Shown here: positions 32,310-43,500 of the stretch, piece by piece
Numbering within the stretch: position 1 is the first letter of the stretch
How the letters are laid out: every line of letters starts with the position of its first letter
From: Ilex aquifolium
Lineage: Eukaryota > Streptophyta > Magnoliopsida > Aquifoliales > Aquifoliaceae
Assembly (NCBI GenBank): GCA_951799425.1
Contig: OX637406.1
Span: forward strand, 27,274,390-27,338,389
Length of the DNA: 64,000 nucleotides
Reading direction: 5' to 3'
Notes under the pieces: generated by a model
Databases searched by the model: none
Seen by the model: the letters and a program-made list of their open reading frames with translations, nothing else
What the model was told of the DNA's origin: nothing
Program-made: the position numbers and the translations under genes

Positions 32310-33522
32310 GGTATTGGGCTAGTCTCTAATGATAAATTGATCCATATGACATTCATTACATATGAGACTTGACATTGACATGCAATGGTTCATTACATTG
32401 CATTTGCACGGAGACATCGCATTAGGTGGGTGTGTGTGCATGGTGCGATCAAACACCATACTTGGTGATTGATGGGTGGGCTCGGAAAGGTTGGGTTGAA
32501 AATCCGACTGAGTCGCATGGTTGCATGAATATGGGGTCGGGGTTAGCAAGAAGGGCTAGAAAATCCCTCGGGTGAGAGACCCGGTGACTTGGACACGCAC
32601 TCCAGTGGTACAAGAGTCCATAAAGTGTGTCGGTGTACGCGGAACCGTTGGTGGAAGTCCATGAATTTCGTGTCGGTTGGGTGTCGTTGGTGTAAGTCCA
32701 TAAATACTCACCCCACGAAAGACCCGGAGATTTTAAAAGGATCATTGGATGAAATTCATCAATGACAGATTTTCTACACATTGACATTGCATTGTGTTGT
32801 GGGAGTCGGTGAGGGCTCAGGTTAAAGTGCGTGAGTGAGTTTCATCTCATTTCATGGCATGACATGGTAAAAGAATTCCAACATTGAATTGTATGTTCTT
32901 GTTTAGAATGGTTGTTGATTGTTACATGTGCACATTCATATGCATCTAGGGTGGGGAGTAGCCTCTGTAGGAGATACTCTATTGAACGTTACTCACCCTA
33001 TACGGGAAAATATTTCAGGTGCAGGATACACACCGGTGGACGGCTCTCATTTGGAGCCTCAATGGTGAAGAGAGACCGAGTTGTGGCCTTTAACCTTGGT
33101 TTTTGTAAAACTTTTGTTAAAACTATGTTTTGAGCATGTAATATATGTAAAAGAATTGTAATCGAACTTATATGCACTATTTTAATGTAACATGGCATGT
33201 TATTATATGTGTATGGATAAATAGACCCGGTGTGGTCAATGTTTACTTATAAAATGGACCCGGTGTGGTCATTATTTACTCATAAATGGACCCGGTGCGG
33301 TCAATGTTGTATATTGGACATCGGATGGGTCGTGTGATTGTATATTGCACATGTTGTATTTGGGGTAGAGCTTTCCGTACAAATGAGACTCTGCCCGAAT
33401 TTCGTAAAATTATGGATCCCAATAAATGGGACATAATGGCGTGATATCGATTTGCATGATATCCATGGGTATTCCGCGGGTTGATGGATGATCAACGGAG
33501 CCCCGGATTTTGGGGCGTCACA
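32310..33522 (+). mobile_element. Truncated LTR A, copy 2
   Basis: It aligns with the reverse complement of 5112 to about 6850 and ends TTTTGGGGCGTCACA at 33522. It has the acceptor-like block at 32992-33018 and three or four GACCCGGTGYGGTC motifs at 33224-33331. The first half of the LTR is missing. Confidence 0.8.
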
Positions 33523-33937
33523 ACTTTTCTATCTCTCTTTCTCTTTCGTCTCTTATACTTGGTAAAAAGTTCACGAATCTACCACTCAAAGAGGTTGATA
33601 TTTCTATCTATTCTTTTGGTTAATATTAGTGAATTTTGTAAGAAAATATGTTTTAATATTGAATAAAAAATTTTGATGGAATTTTTTTTTAAATATTTGA
33701 GTAGATGTTTGAGTTTGCTTATTAGAATGTTTTATATCAAATCAAATTTTAATTTGAGTAATTTAAGTCATGGTTGGAGATGCTCTGATACCAAAAATTA
33801 ATATAAATATTAATTAATAATTATGTAATTACAAAATAAAAAAAAATATTTAAAAAAATATAAAAAATCTCACTCGAATTTATCATTTTAAGGAACATGA
33901 AAAAAAGAGAAGGGCAACCTAGCTCAATTTAATAAAA

Positions 33938-33966
33938 CTAGCAATTGTTCGTGCCTGAAGGCACGA
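33938..33966 (-). mobile_element. Candidate Helitron 3' terminus
   Basis: On the minus strand a 7-bp-stem hairpin (TCGTGCC-TTCA-GGCACGA) is followed by ACAATTG and CTAG, then T. Helitrons end in a short hairpin a few bases before CTRR and insert between A and T. No matching 5' TC end or Rep/helicase ORF was found, so this may be a fragment. Confidence 0.4.
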
Positions 33967-36072
33967 CGTAACAAACAAAAACATTGAAAGCAAATACATG
34001 TGCATTAAGAGACTGTATGCCATAAAAATTTGTCAATTAGAAAAACTAAGAAAAAACATTGATAAATATAATACGGGCCCATTATTTTTTTTAAAAAAAA
34101 TTGATAGAATACAAATCAAAACAATCTCAAACATTGTTCAATGACCGTTTAATTATTGATTGATATCCAAATGGTAGTAAATTCAAAAATCATTGTGGTA
34201 TGAAAACAATCAAATAAATATGAGATAAAAAGCAAGGAAAGTGGATTAAGAGATGAATTGCAACAAAAAATATAATAAACAACATCAACAAAACCTAAAT
34301 CAATTAAAACTAAATTTTTAACACTCTATCGGGTTAAATTACACTTTTTGTCCTCATAGTATGTTGATAGTTTAGAGAATGCTCGTGCCTTTAAATATAA
34401 TATTTTTTTTTCTATTCTTCCAAACAATTACGGCTAAATTCTCTCTAAAAATAAGACTCTACAAAAATATGAAGATGTGCAAACCTTATCAAATAAAGAT
34501 GTTTTTCATATATCATAGTTAAACATATTCGTGGAGAGATAACATGTCATCAATGGAAACTAGTTTTGATCAAATTTCCATAATTAAATCCAACTATGCT
34601 AACATTATCAAATTGAGAAACTGAATACATAAAATTTGAGTCCCATAAAGAATTCAAGCAAAATCCTCTAAAAACACAACTATACAGAACTATTACCACT
34701 AATACCACAATTACCATTATTACCACTTAGCCTAAATTTTGATAGCGAATCAAATTTTGTGCTCAAATTGAAATTAAATCTAACCAAGTCAACTATTTAA
34801 ATTAATTTTTCTATTCAATTCAAACCAAATTTCATCAACTAAGTTAATTTTATGTTGCACAAATTTGTCCCAAGAACTTTATCCCACGACCACCCATCCA
34901 TCACAACTTCGAGATTAACTATCATCACTAAGACCACCATCATTATCACTTCTAAACCTAAAACATATCTTCAGCAACCATCGGTACCGCTTCGAGAAGG
35001 CGAGCTTACTTTTAACTACGATCCAAGCCAAAAAATGTATCAAATTGGCAACAAATCAAATGAACTATAAGACATATTGACAACAAATCAAGTTGAATTT
35101 CAGTATACTACAGGAATAGTGTATAACTTGCAAATTTTATGAATGCGCACAAAACATTAAATTGAAGTCAAAATTTGAAATTTTTTAGAGAGAAAATAAT
35201 ATTTAAAAACATAGACATTACAATCTAAAGAACCTTGAATAGCAGTATGAAGAACTCATTAAACATCGTGCATACACCTCACAGTGATTCCTGTCATTTT
35301 TGCTTTCTTTTGATGCAAACCATTCCCAAATGTGCCAAAAAAATAAAAGGTTTGGCTCTTGATCAAAAGGGCTCATTGGTTCTTCCGGAATTCTTTGCAG
35401 TTTTTGGACAAAACAAACACCAGAAATAGATGAACTCATCCTTATTCACAAAAGACCACTTAGCCTGAACCAATCTTAGGTCCTCATATCCTAGAACCTA
35501 CAAAAAAAGATTGTAAATAACCTAAAAATATGTAAAACTAAAAAAAAAATAACAAACTCAAACCAATAAACCATTTTTTTAGGAGATCATCGTCCCGCTG
35601 GAGTTGTGCCATTATTGATCACTGGAGCTGCGCCGTCGTGATATAGATGGTCACTGCAGCAGACAAAGTAAGTTCGCTAAAAAATAAGGATAATGTTGGC
35701 CCTCTCATTGAAGTAATAATACAAACACTTGGTGTTTCGGTGACTGTGGTGGGTTTTGGTAGCAATGTGCGCGTGTGGGGGTGGGGAGACGTTTGTGTGA
35801 CTAGGGAGGTTTCAGTGGCAGTGGTGGGGACTGGGGAGGAAAGGGGGTGGAGGTGTTGGTTGGCTGCAGGTAAGAGTTTGACTTTGGATATATAGGGTGT
35901 TTGGTGGGCTGTTATGAGTTTCGGTGGCAGAGAGAGAGAGGGGAGGGATACCCAGGTGAGACTTCAAGATTGTCGATGGTTGATCACTGTGTCTCCGATG
36001 GTGCCTCCATAGTGTTTCTGTGAAGAGAGGGTTTCGGTGAGGAGAGAAAAAGAGAGAAGAGAAAGGGGCGTC
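33967..36072. other. Spacer, no gene recognised
   Basis: A/T-rich to 35550, then G/C-richer with GA-rich stretches (35920-36070). The ORFs here (for example 35647-35895) have no recognisable motif and low-complexity composition. Confidence 0.5.
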
Positions 36073-36080
36073 GGTGGCTA

Positions 36081-36608
36081 CAGGGCGGCTCAAGCCAATT
36101 TGAGGCCTAAAACAAAAATATTAAATGAATGTCTTTTTATTTTTAGTATTATTTTTTTTAAAAAAAATAATTTATTTTTAATCTTTTATGTGAGAGGGAG
36201 ACAAAAGAAGGATGTATTACTATTGTCGAGAAAGAGATTTCAACTTTTATTTTTGTTTTTTACCACAAAGAAGTAGAGATAGTTTCAACTTTTGTTTTTG
36301 TTTTTTATTTTTTTTACTGGATGGAGAGAAAGAGAAAGTGGGTGAGAGTAAATATGAGTTGTTTTTTGAGTATTTTTTTAATTTTTTTAATTTCTAAGTT
36401 TTTGATGTTATGAATTGGATTACAGGAGCAAATTATTGCAATAAAAATTTTGATTGGATTTAATTTTTTGGAGCTTTTTTGTAGGGCTTAAAATTTAATG
36501 GATTTAATTTCTTTTGTGGGCTAGTGATATACCTAAAATTATGGGACCTTCTAAAAATTTGGAGCCTAAAACCTATGCTTTTTTTCCCATACTGTTGGGC
36601 CGACCCTA
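36081..36608. mobile_element. Non-autonomous hAT-type element, 528 bp
   Basis: The left end CAGGGCGGCTCAA and right end TTGGGCCGACCCTA form an imperfect inverted repeat. The exact 8-bp TSD is GGTGGCTA (36073-36080 and 36609-36616). The interior is T-rich and non-coding. TIR sequence and 8-bp TSD fit hAT. Confidence 0.85.
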
Positions 36609-36616
36609 GGTGGCTA

Positions 36617-37404
36617 TTCGTTGGGGGCAAAGATCGAGAAGAGGAACAAAGAGTGAAAGAGAGGGAGACAGAGGAGAAAGGGGATATCAGAAATAATTGG
36701 GTGAAAAGATCGAGATAGATGCATGTAATAAATGGAAGTGAAGTAAATAATATAATATCATCATTATATTGAATATTTTGAAGATGTGATGTGAAAAAAA
36801 TGATTTCTCTCATATAGAAAGGATATTATTTAGAGCAGCATGAGCGGGGGTCAAAATTTAAATATGGACGTTAATTTTAGATTTGGACAAAATTTTAGAT
36901 TTAGATGACATTGATTTTGGGCGAGATTGAGAGGCGAATTCAATGTAAGGGTGTTAATTTTGAAAACTAAAAATTTTGAGCTGTAAAAAAATTTCAAAAG
37001 AGCTAATGTGGTACGTCAGATCAAAACAATTTGAGATGTCAATAGCTTGAGACAGTTTGTGATAACGTCGTCCGTTGGATGATGACTTTTTTGGTTATAA
37101 AACGATCTGAACCGCTCTTTATCTTCAAAATTTAAAATCGTTCTAATTTGGTAACATCTTAATTTGGGGTCAGTAATTTTGTTTCCAGTTGTGCGCTAAT
37201 CATAGTAGGCGTTTAATCAATGGAACGGGTCGGGGCAAGTCCGTCAAAAAGGGTCCATAGGATGAAACAGTAGCTTAGTTTGCTCTCTTGCAGGCTTCCA
37301 GTTAGAACTAGGGTTTCTCTGCTGGTGGCGACATTTTTCAGAGAGAGAGAGAGAGAGAGGAGACAAATCAGATTCTCTGTCGTTTTGAATCAAAGTTGGT
37401 CGAG
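36617..37404 (+). promoter_or_regulatory. Upstream region and 5' UTR of the eIF3i gene
   Basis: A TATAAAA at about 37096 is a candidate core promoter, but its distance (about 300 bp) from the ATG leaves the start unclear. A GA-repeat (about 37340-37358) sits in the likely 5' UTR, with AACTAGGGTTTCTCTG just upstream. ACTAGGGTTT resembles the telo-box (AAACCCTA reversed) found before many plant translation genes. Confidence 0.45.
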
Positions 37405-37588
37405 ATGAGGCCTATATTGATGAAAGGGCACGAGAGGCCACTGACATTTCTGAAATACAACCGTGACGGCGACCTCCTCTTCTCTTGCGCCAAGGATCAC
37501 ACGCCCACCGTCTGGTTCGCTGATAACGGCGAGCGCCTCGGCACTTATCGCGGCCACAATGGCGCCGTTTGGTGCTGCGACGTCTCAA
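37405..37588 (+). CDS. TIF3I1: eIF3i exon 1
   Basis: It runs from ATG to GTCTCAA and ends in phase 1. The next bases GCAAGT form a GC-type donor. Only this cut reads S-R-D-S-T-R across the junction, as the family requires. Confidence 0.9.
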
Positions 37589-40500
37589 GCAAGTCCCTAC
37601 CCTCCTCTCTATGTGTGTTTTGAAATGGTGTCGTCTATTTCTCCCTTATTTTTCTACTCTAAGAACCCTAATTATCTCTCTCTCCAATACATATAGGTGT
37701 GGGTATGTGAAAGTCTGAAACGCCTTTTTTTTTTTCTTCCTGTTTCTTCCTTGTTGTATAGCAAGCGAAACATAATCAATCTTTCTGTTAAAATCTTAGA
37801 GGGTTCTGTGGATCCTTCTGCTTGATTGTGAAAGAGTGAGATAAAGAGAGGGAGAGAGATATGGGAGTGGTAAGAGCCGGTAAACCTATAGACGGTTAAG
37901 TGAGGTTGGGGGAGATTTTTGAGTAGTTATGGGGGAAGAAAGCAGACGTATTATGAATATTTCTTACGGAGTGGATACCAAACCCTCTCTATATTTGTAA
38001 TAATAATCTATGTTTGTGTGTTTATAATGTGTGTTTACATACATCTACGATGTATGGATCTCTAGGGATATATATATTTGCCTTTACATAGCTTTAAGTC
38101 ATGATTTGTTTTTCAGAAAGTGCGGGTATCTATATGGCTGTATGTAAATTATACATAGACATTTATATTTAGCTGCGTATGATACACGGATATGTGTATA
38201 AGTAAACCAACACACACAAGTTTCAATTTATGAATAAGGGATTTTTTTGAATTTGGGTTTTCAGGGGATTCCACAAGGCTGATTACAGGGAGTGCAGACC
38301 AGACGGCAAAGCTATGGGATGTTCAGACTGGGATGCAGTTGTACACCTTTAATTTCGATTCACCGGGTAGATCAGTCGATTTTGCGGTTGGTGATAAGCT
38401 TGTAGTAATTACAACAGACCCATTTATGGAATTGCCTTCGGCTATTCAAGTCAAACATGTTGCTGAAGATCCTAGTGAGCGTAAGTCTATACCTTTGTTA
38501 TTTTTAATGTTATCCTCAGTTGTTGAGATTTAATTTGAGTTGTTTTACCCTGTTCTTGTTTGAGCCTAGTGTAAGAGGCGCTAAACAGAAGCTTTTAGAA
38601 CTTGGTGAAGTTTTTGAAGGGTACTAAAAATCGACTGCCTATTTATTTTCAGAAATGTATGGTTTTTTGGAGTTTCTTGAATTATATTTATTCTTCTAGT
38701 ATGTTTGATAGCTTTTTGTTTTTTATATTGCTTTGTACTTTTGGTGTTTTTGTTAAAATGAATCTAAGTCTTTCTTGCATACTTACCGATGATTCTAGTT
38801 ATCTATAGTTTACTGCTTCAAAAATGATTTAGAAAACAAAAGTACCTCTTAAAGTTCAGTTTTTCTTTTAAACTGTTGCTCATAATATAAGTGTCTAATG
38901 AATTCTTTGAAAAAGGGATTGTTAATGCTTCTTTTATCTATTCTTACCCCGAAAAAAGAATAAGTGATTTTAGGCCAATAGTTTTTGTTACTTCCAAGTA
39001 TCGAAATATTGTTTTGGAGTACCGTTTCTGTTAGCTCGAAAACGAAATCGTTTTGGAAACGCAGAAAAAAATATGAAAACACGTGGAAACATAAATACAA
39101 TTCATTTATTTATAAAAATAAACTTAATAATTGATTAATTGAGCATGTTTATTGGGTTAACATCTATATAATATATACAAGATAACACCAAGTTGGAGGG
39201 AAAAAAACTTGACGCGAGATGGAAATCACTTCAATTAGTTTTAAATACTTAATTTTCATCAAGCAAATATATTTTTACGTAACGTTGAGGTCTCATAATA
39301 AAAATGAAGTGCTAATGAGTACATAATTATATAGCTACATCCATCCCGCCGTTGAGTGTCGAGTAGACTCATAAATCAGTGCTGTCTCTGGGTAGTAACT
39401 TAAAAGAACTCCATATGTGGTATAGACATGACGACAATAGTTAGTCTACATCCAATCTGTTAGAAAACAAATGTACCAGTTCTTGCCCAACCTTCGTCTT
39501 GTCTATATGAGGAGGATGTTTGAGAGTCAAGGCTAGATCCATAACCATATGTTGAGGATCCATATTTGTATTCTCGAGAGTCATACCCCGATCCATAATC
39601 ATATGAGGGAATGCCATATCCAGAACCATAACCATATGAAGGCGACGAACCATAATTATGGTGTTCACTTCCACTTTCACTTATACTCATAGTAGAAAAA
39701 CCGTCATTAATCATATCAATTCTGCATAATAGCATGCATATCATGTGGAGTGATGTAATTTTGAGTATCGTGTAAATCATTCCTCTATAGTGAATTTAAC
39801 TCCTTGTGGATTTTGGCTCCCTGTACCTCCATTATCACCACCTCCACTGTCACCATCTCCACCATCACCACCATCTCCACCACCACCATCACTATCACCA
39901 TCACCATCACCATCACCATCATTATCATCACCACCACCACCATCATCATCATTATCATCAACACCATCTCCACCACCACCATCATCATGACCTCCATCAT
40001 CATTATCACCATCAAACTCCTTGTGGATTTTGGCTCCTTGTACCTCCATTATCACCACCTCCACTGTCACCATCTCCACCACCACCATCACTATCACCAT
40101 CACCATCATTATCATCTCCACCACCACTACCATCATCATTATCATCAGCATCATCTCCACCACCATCATCATGACCTCCATCATCATTGCTACCATCACC
40201 ATTATGATCATCATCAGTACTATTAGTGAGAGTGACAGGTTGCTTACATTTTTTTTGACCTTTTATTATTCTTTGAAACTCTTCATCATCCTTTGGTGAA
40301 GTATTTTTTCTTGCTTTACTTGATCCTTCTCCACTTACTTTGGATCTTGATTTTTGTGGTGGTACAATATTCTGACTTTGTCCTACTCCATCATCATCGA
40401 AAATAAAGATTTTCCCATGTTGTCAGGAAAGTGTTTGGTCTTGTTGGTTGCCCATCATCATCAAGTTCATCTAAAAGTGCATCACCAGATCAGCTAACCA

Positions 40501-43500
40501 CTCTGAAGTACCTTTATCTTCCTAAAAAATAGTGGTTGAGTCTATAAGTCTGAATTTGTACACTTTTTTCTCCTTTATAAGGTGCTTTAACTTTAACCTC
40601 ATCTTATACTGTGCAAACACCAGTCTTTCCAACTTTTGATAATTGAGTCGATTCTGCACTTCAGTATGAATGAGAGCAAACGTGTTATAGTTTCTCTCAC
40701 AACCACTAGATGAGGCTATTTGTGACAATATTTTCATAGCAATCTTTCTCAAATTAAGAGCATCAGTGCCATATATAAACCACCATTTAGCTGCATAATA
40801 AGAAGAAACATTTTAAAACCTTAAAGAAAAACATAAACAGAAAACCATGAGGACAAAATATTATGTTTAAATAATCTACTTAATTACTTGGATTACTTTT
40901 GGTTCTTTCCCTAATTGCAGCTTGGTCAGCAAAATAATATATACTCTCTCGAAATATTTTGATCTAAATATCATGGATATGTTGATGTTGTATATTAAAA
41001 TAGTACTCTTAAAATGAGACCAAAATACTAAAGTATTACCTCAACAAGTGCTTAAGCAGCCTTGTTTGGATTTATCTCTAATTTAGACACACTAATTCGA
41101 AGCAAACCCTACGAAATTTCTAACACATTAACATCTTCTTCATAATGGTATGTGGGGTTCAAGTAATAAGGTACATAATATACTCTCTATGAGTTAACTT
41201 ATGTCACATCCAAAATGATAACATTTATAACTAAGAAAAATAAATATTTTAAACAATAAGTTTACCTGCCTTATGAATATGATGAATGATTTGTTTTTTC
41301 CATTGAGCATCACTGATGTCAACATTTTTCTTACAAGATTTAGGAGTCATGTCTTTGATATATTATCTTGCTCATTTTATTGCTTCATATAAATATGACA
41401 TTGTAGTTTTTCTTTCCATCCATCATTCTAAGAACTCTTGCAGTAGGTGTGTATGCATATTCACCACCTTTTTGCTGTTCTCTCAAAACTTAGGATGTAG
41501 AATTGCCCCTTATACTCTCTTTCCAATTGGATCCTTTGCTGTCATAGTCCTCCACTAATCTTCTAAAGTAAACATCTTTTACAAGCCATTTCTCTATTCT
41601 AAAATATTTTGTAGGGCAATGTAATTAGTGACAAATCTTGTTTGCCTAGGCCGAATCAATTCTTCCGAACAAAATGTTCTCACTATATCTAAGACTCTAC
41701 TATGATTATAGATAAAATTGGTCACTCTTTTAGTTTGTTCTAGCACATTTTGAACCGTTTTATTCTTGAAAAAATCATACAAAGTCAAATCTAGAGAGTG
41801 GACAGTACAAGGAGTCCAATTAAGTGTGGTGTTATTTCCATCAACATTTCACCAATTTTTTTGTACGCATTACCATTATCTGTACTACATTTCTCTCCTA
41901 TCTCAACTATAACATTCATTAACCCTAAAATATAATTAGTATCCTTGTCATGGCCAGAACTATTAATTGACTTGTATATGACAACTTTTCCATCATAGTA
42001 TATCAAGAAGTTAATGATAGATAATGTTGTGGTCGATGTTCATCCATCACACATGATTGTAACTCCCTAAATCTCCCACTTCTTTTTAAACTGGTCAATA
42101 TATTCTTGACGTCCATCTATTTCATTATCTAGTAATGGCTCGTCGCTCGCCAATCTCATATAGGTTGGGTCTTGCACATCCACTCTAGCTAAAACAATTT
42201 CATCAATCATCAATTAGTAAAAATGACTTTGAAGTTTGCTTGGTAGAATATTCTCATAAATGAAATACTTTACAATATCATGTTTTACCGACTTCGCCCA
42301 TTTTTTGGAATTCCACAAATGAGTTAGCATGGCTTGCTTGACTTCCCTATTCCGATACATTGAAGGATCCATCTTTTCTATCGTGAGATCTTTTCCTTTG
42401 CTCATCAACTTTTGTGTATTTATTGAGAATTTATCTCAAGCTTCTTTCACACTATATGAACGCGTCAAACCCCTAGATGTACCACCTTTTGGGGTAGATA
42501 ATCTAGAACTTCCTCCTCTAAAACCCTGCTCGGCTATATATATGTCACAAATATATTATTGTTTTGCATACTCAATATCAACTCTCTCTTCTACATCCAT
42601 ACCGTTATCTGAATACTCATTAGAAGAATAAATTTTGATATCACTTCTCCGCCTTGATCCACTAATTAAATTTTCATTTTTTTCCTTTCATCTGTCACTT
42701 CAGCACTTTCATTCTTGTTACGATTCAGGTAATCCCTCATAGTTTTTGAAACACTTCTCACATTGTTCTAAATTATTATAACCGCCTGCCAAGTGTTGCT
42801 TTAAACATGACACACCGTCACCTTCATTATTTTATGGTAAAAATTGCATATCTATTGTCGGTTATCCTCAATTCGCTCATTATAATTTCATCCAATATCA
42901 CGTTTCTTTTTTTCTTTTTTTGAGTTGATTCAGTAACCACATTCTTGCCCTTTAATGTCATATCTACAATAAATACATTTACATTATCAAACACATCATA
43001 TTCATACTTCAAATTAAATATGTCATGTATTATGTATAACACTTTTAAATTAAAATGCGTACAAATTTATTATTTGCATGTTATTATAATACTAAATTAC
43101 TGATTTAAATTGTGTCATCAAATTATTAAGTAATATTATTTCAACACATAAATACATAATTTTAGATATTTGATATATTATAATATTAGTTACAATTTTT
43201 TATTAATAATGATAAGTTAATTAACAATAATAAGCTATTTATTAATTGCAAGGGTTATTAATAATTATAAAGGGAAAAAGGGGGGGGGGGGAGGAGGGCA
43301 TTAATGTTAATTAACAAAACTAAGGAAGTGACAAAAGAAAATAAAAGGGGGGGATTAAACAGTTGGTGCCGGTGCTTCAGTCTCATAGATGCACACACGC
43401 TTGATTGAGAGAGAGAGAGAAGAACAAGAAGATCTGAGAGTTAGATTGATGAAGATCCAACACCAGATCGATGAAGACTCCGATCAAAGAAAACTCAGAT

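Noticed and set aside
35812..36093. Minus-strand Ser/Pro/His-rich ORF next to a plus-strand Gly/Val ORF
   Set aside because: Low-complexity G/C-rich stretch with no motif on either strand.
39777..40226. His-, Thr-, Ser/Pro- or Met-rich ORFs on both strands
   Set aside because: Frames of one trinucleotide-rich, duplicated segment. Only the minus-strand Asp/Gly-rich frame fits the hAT tail.
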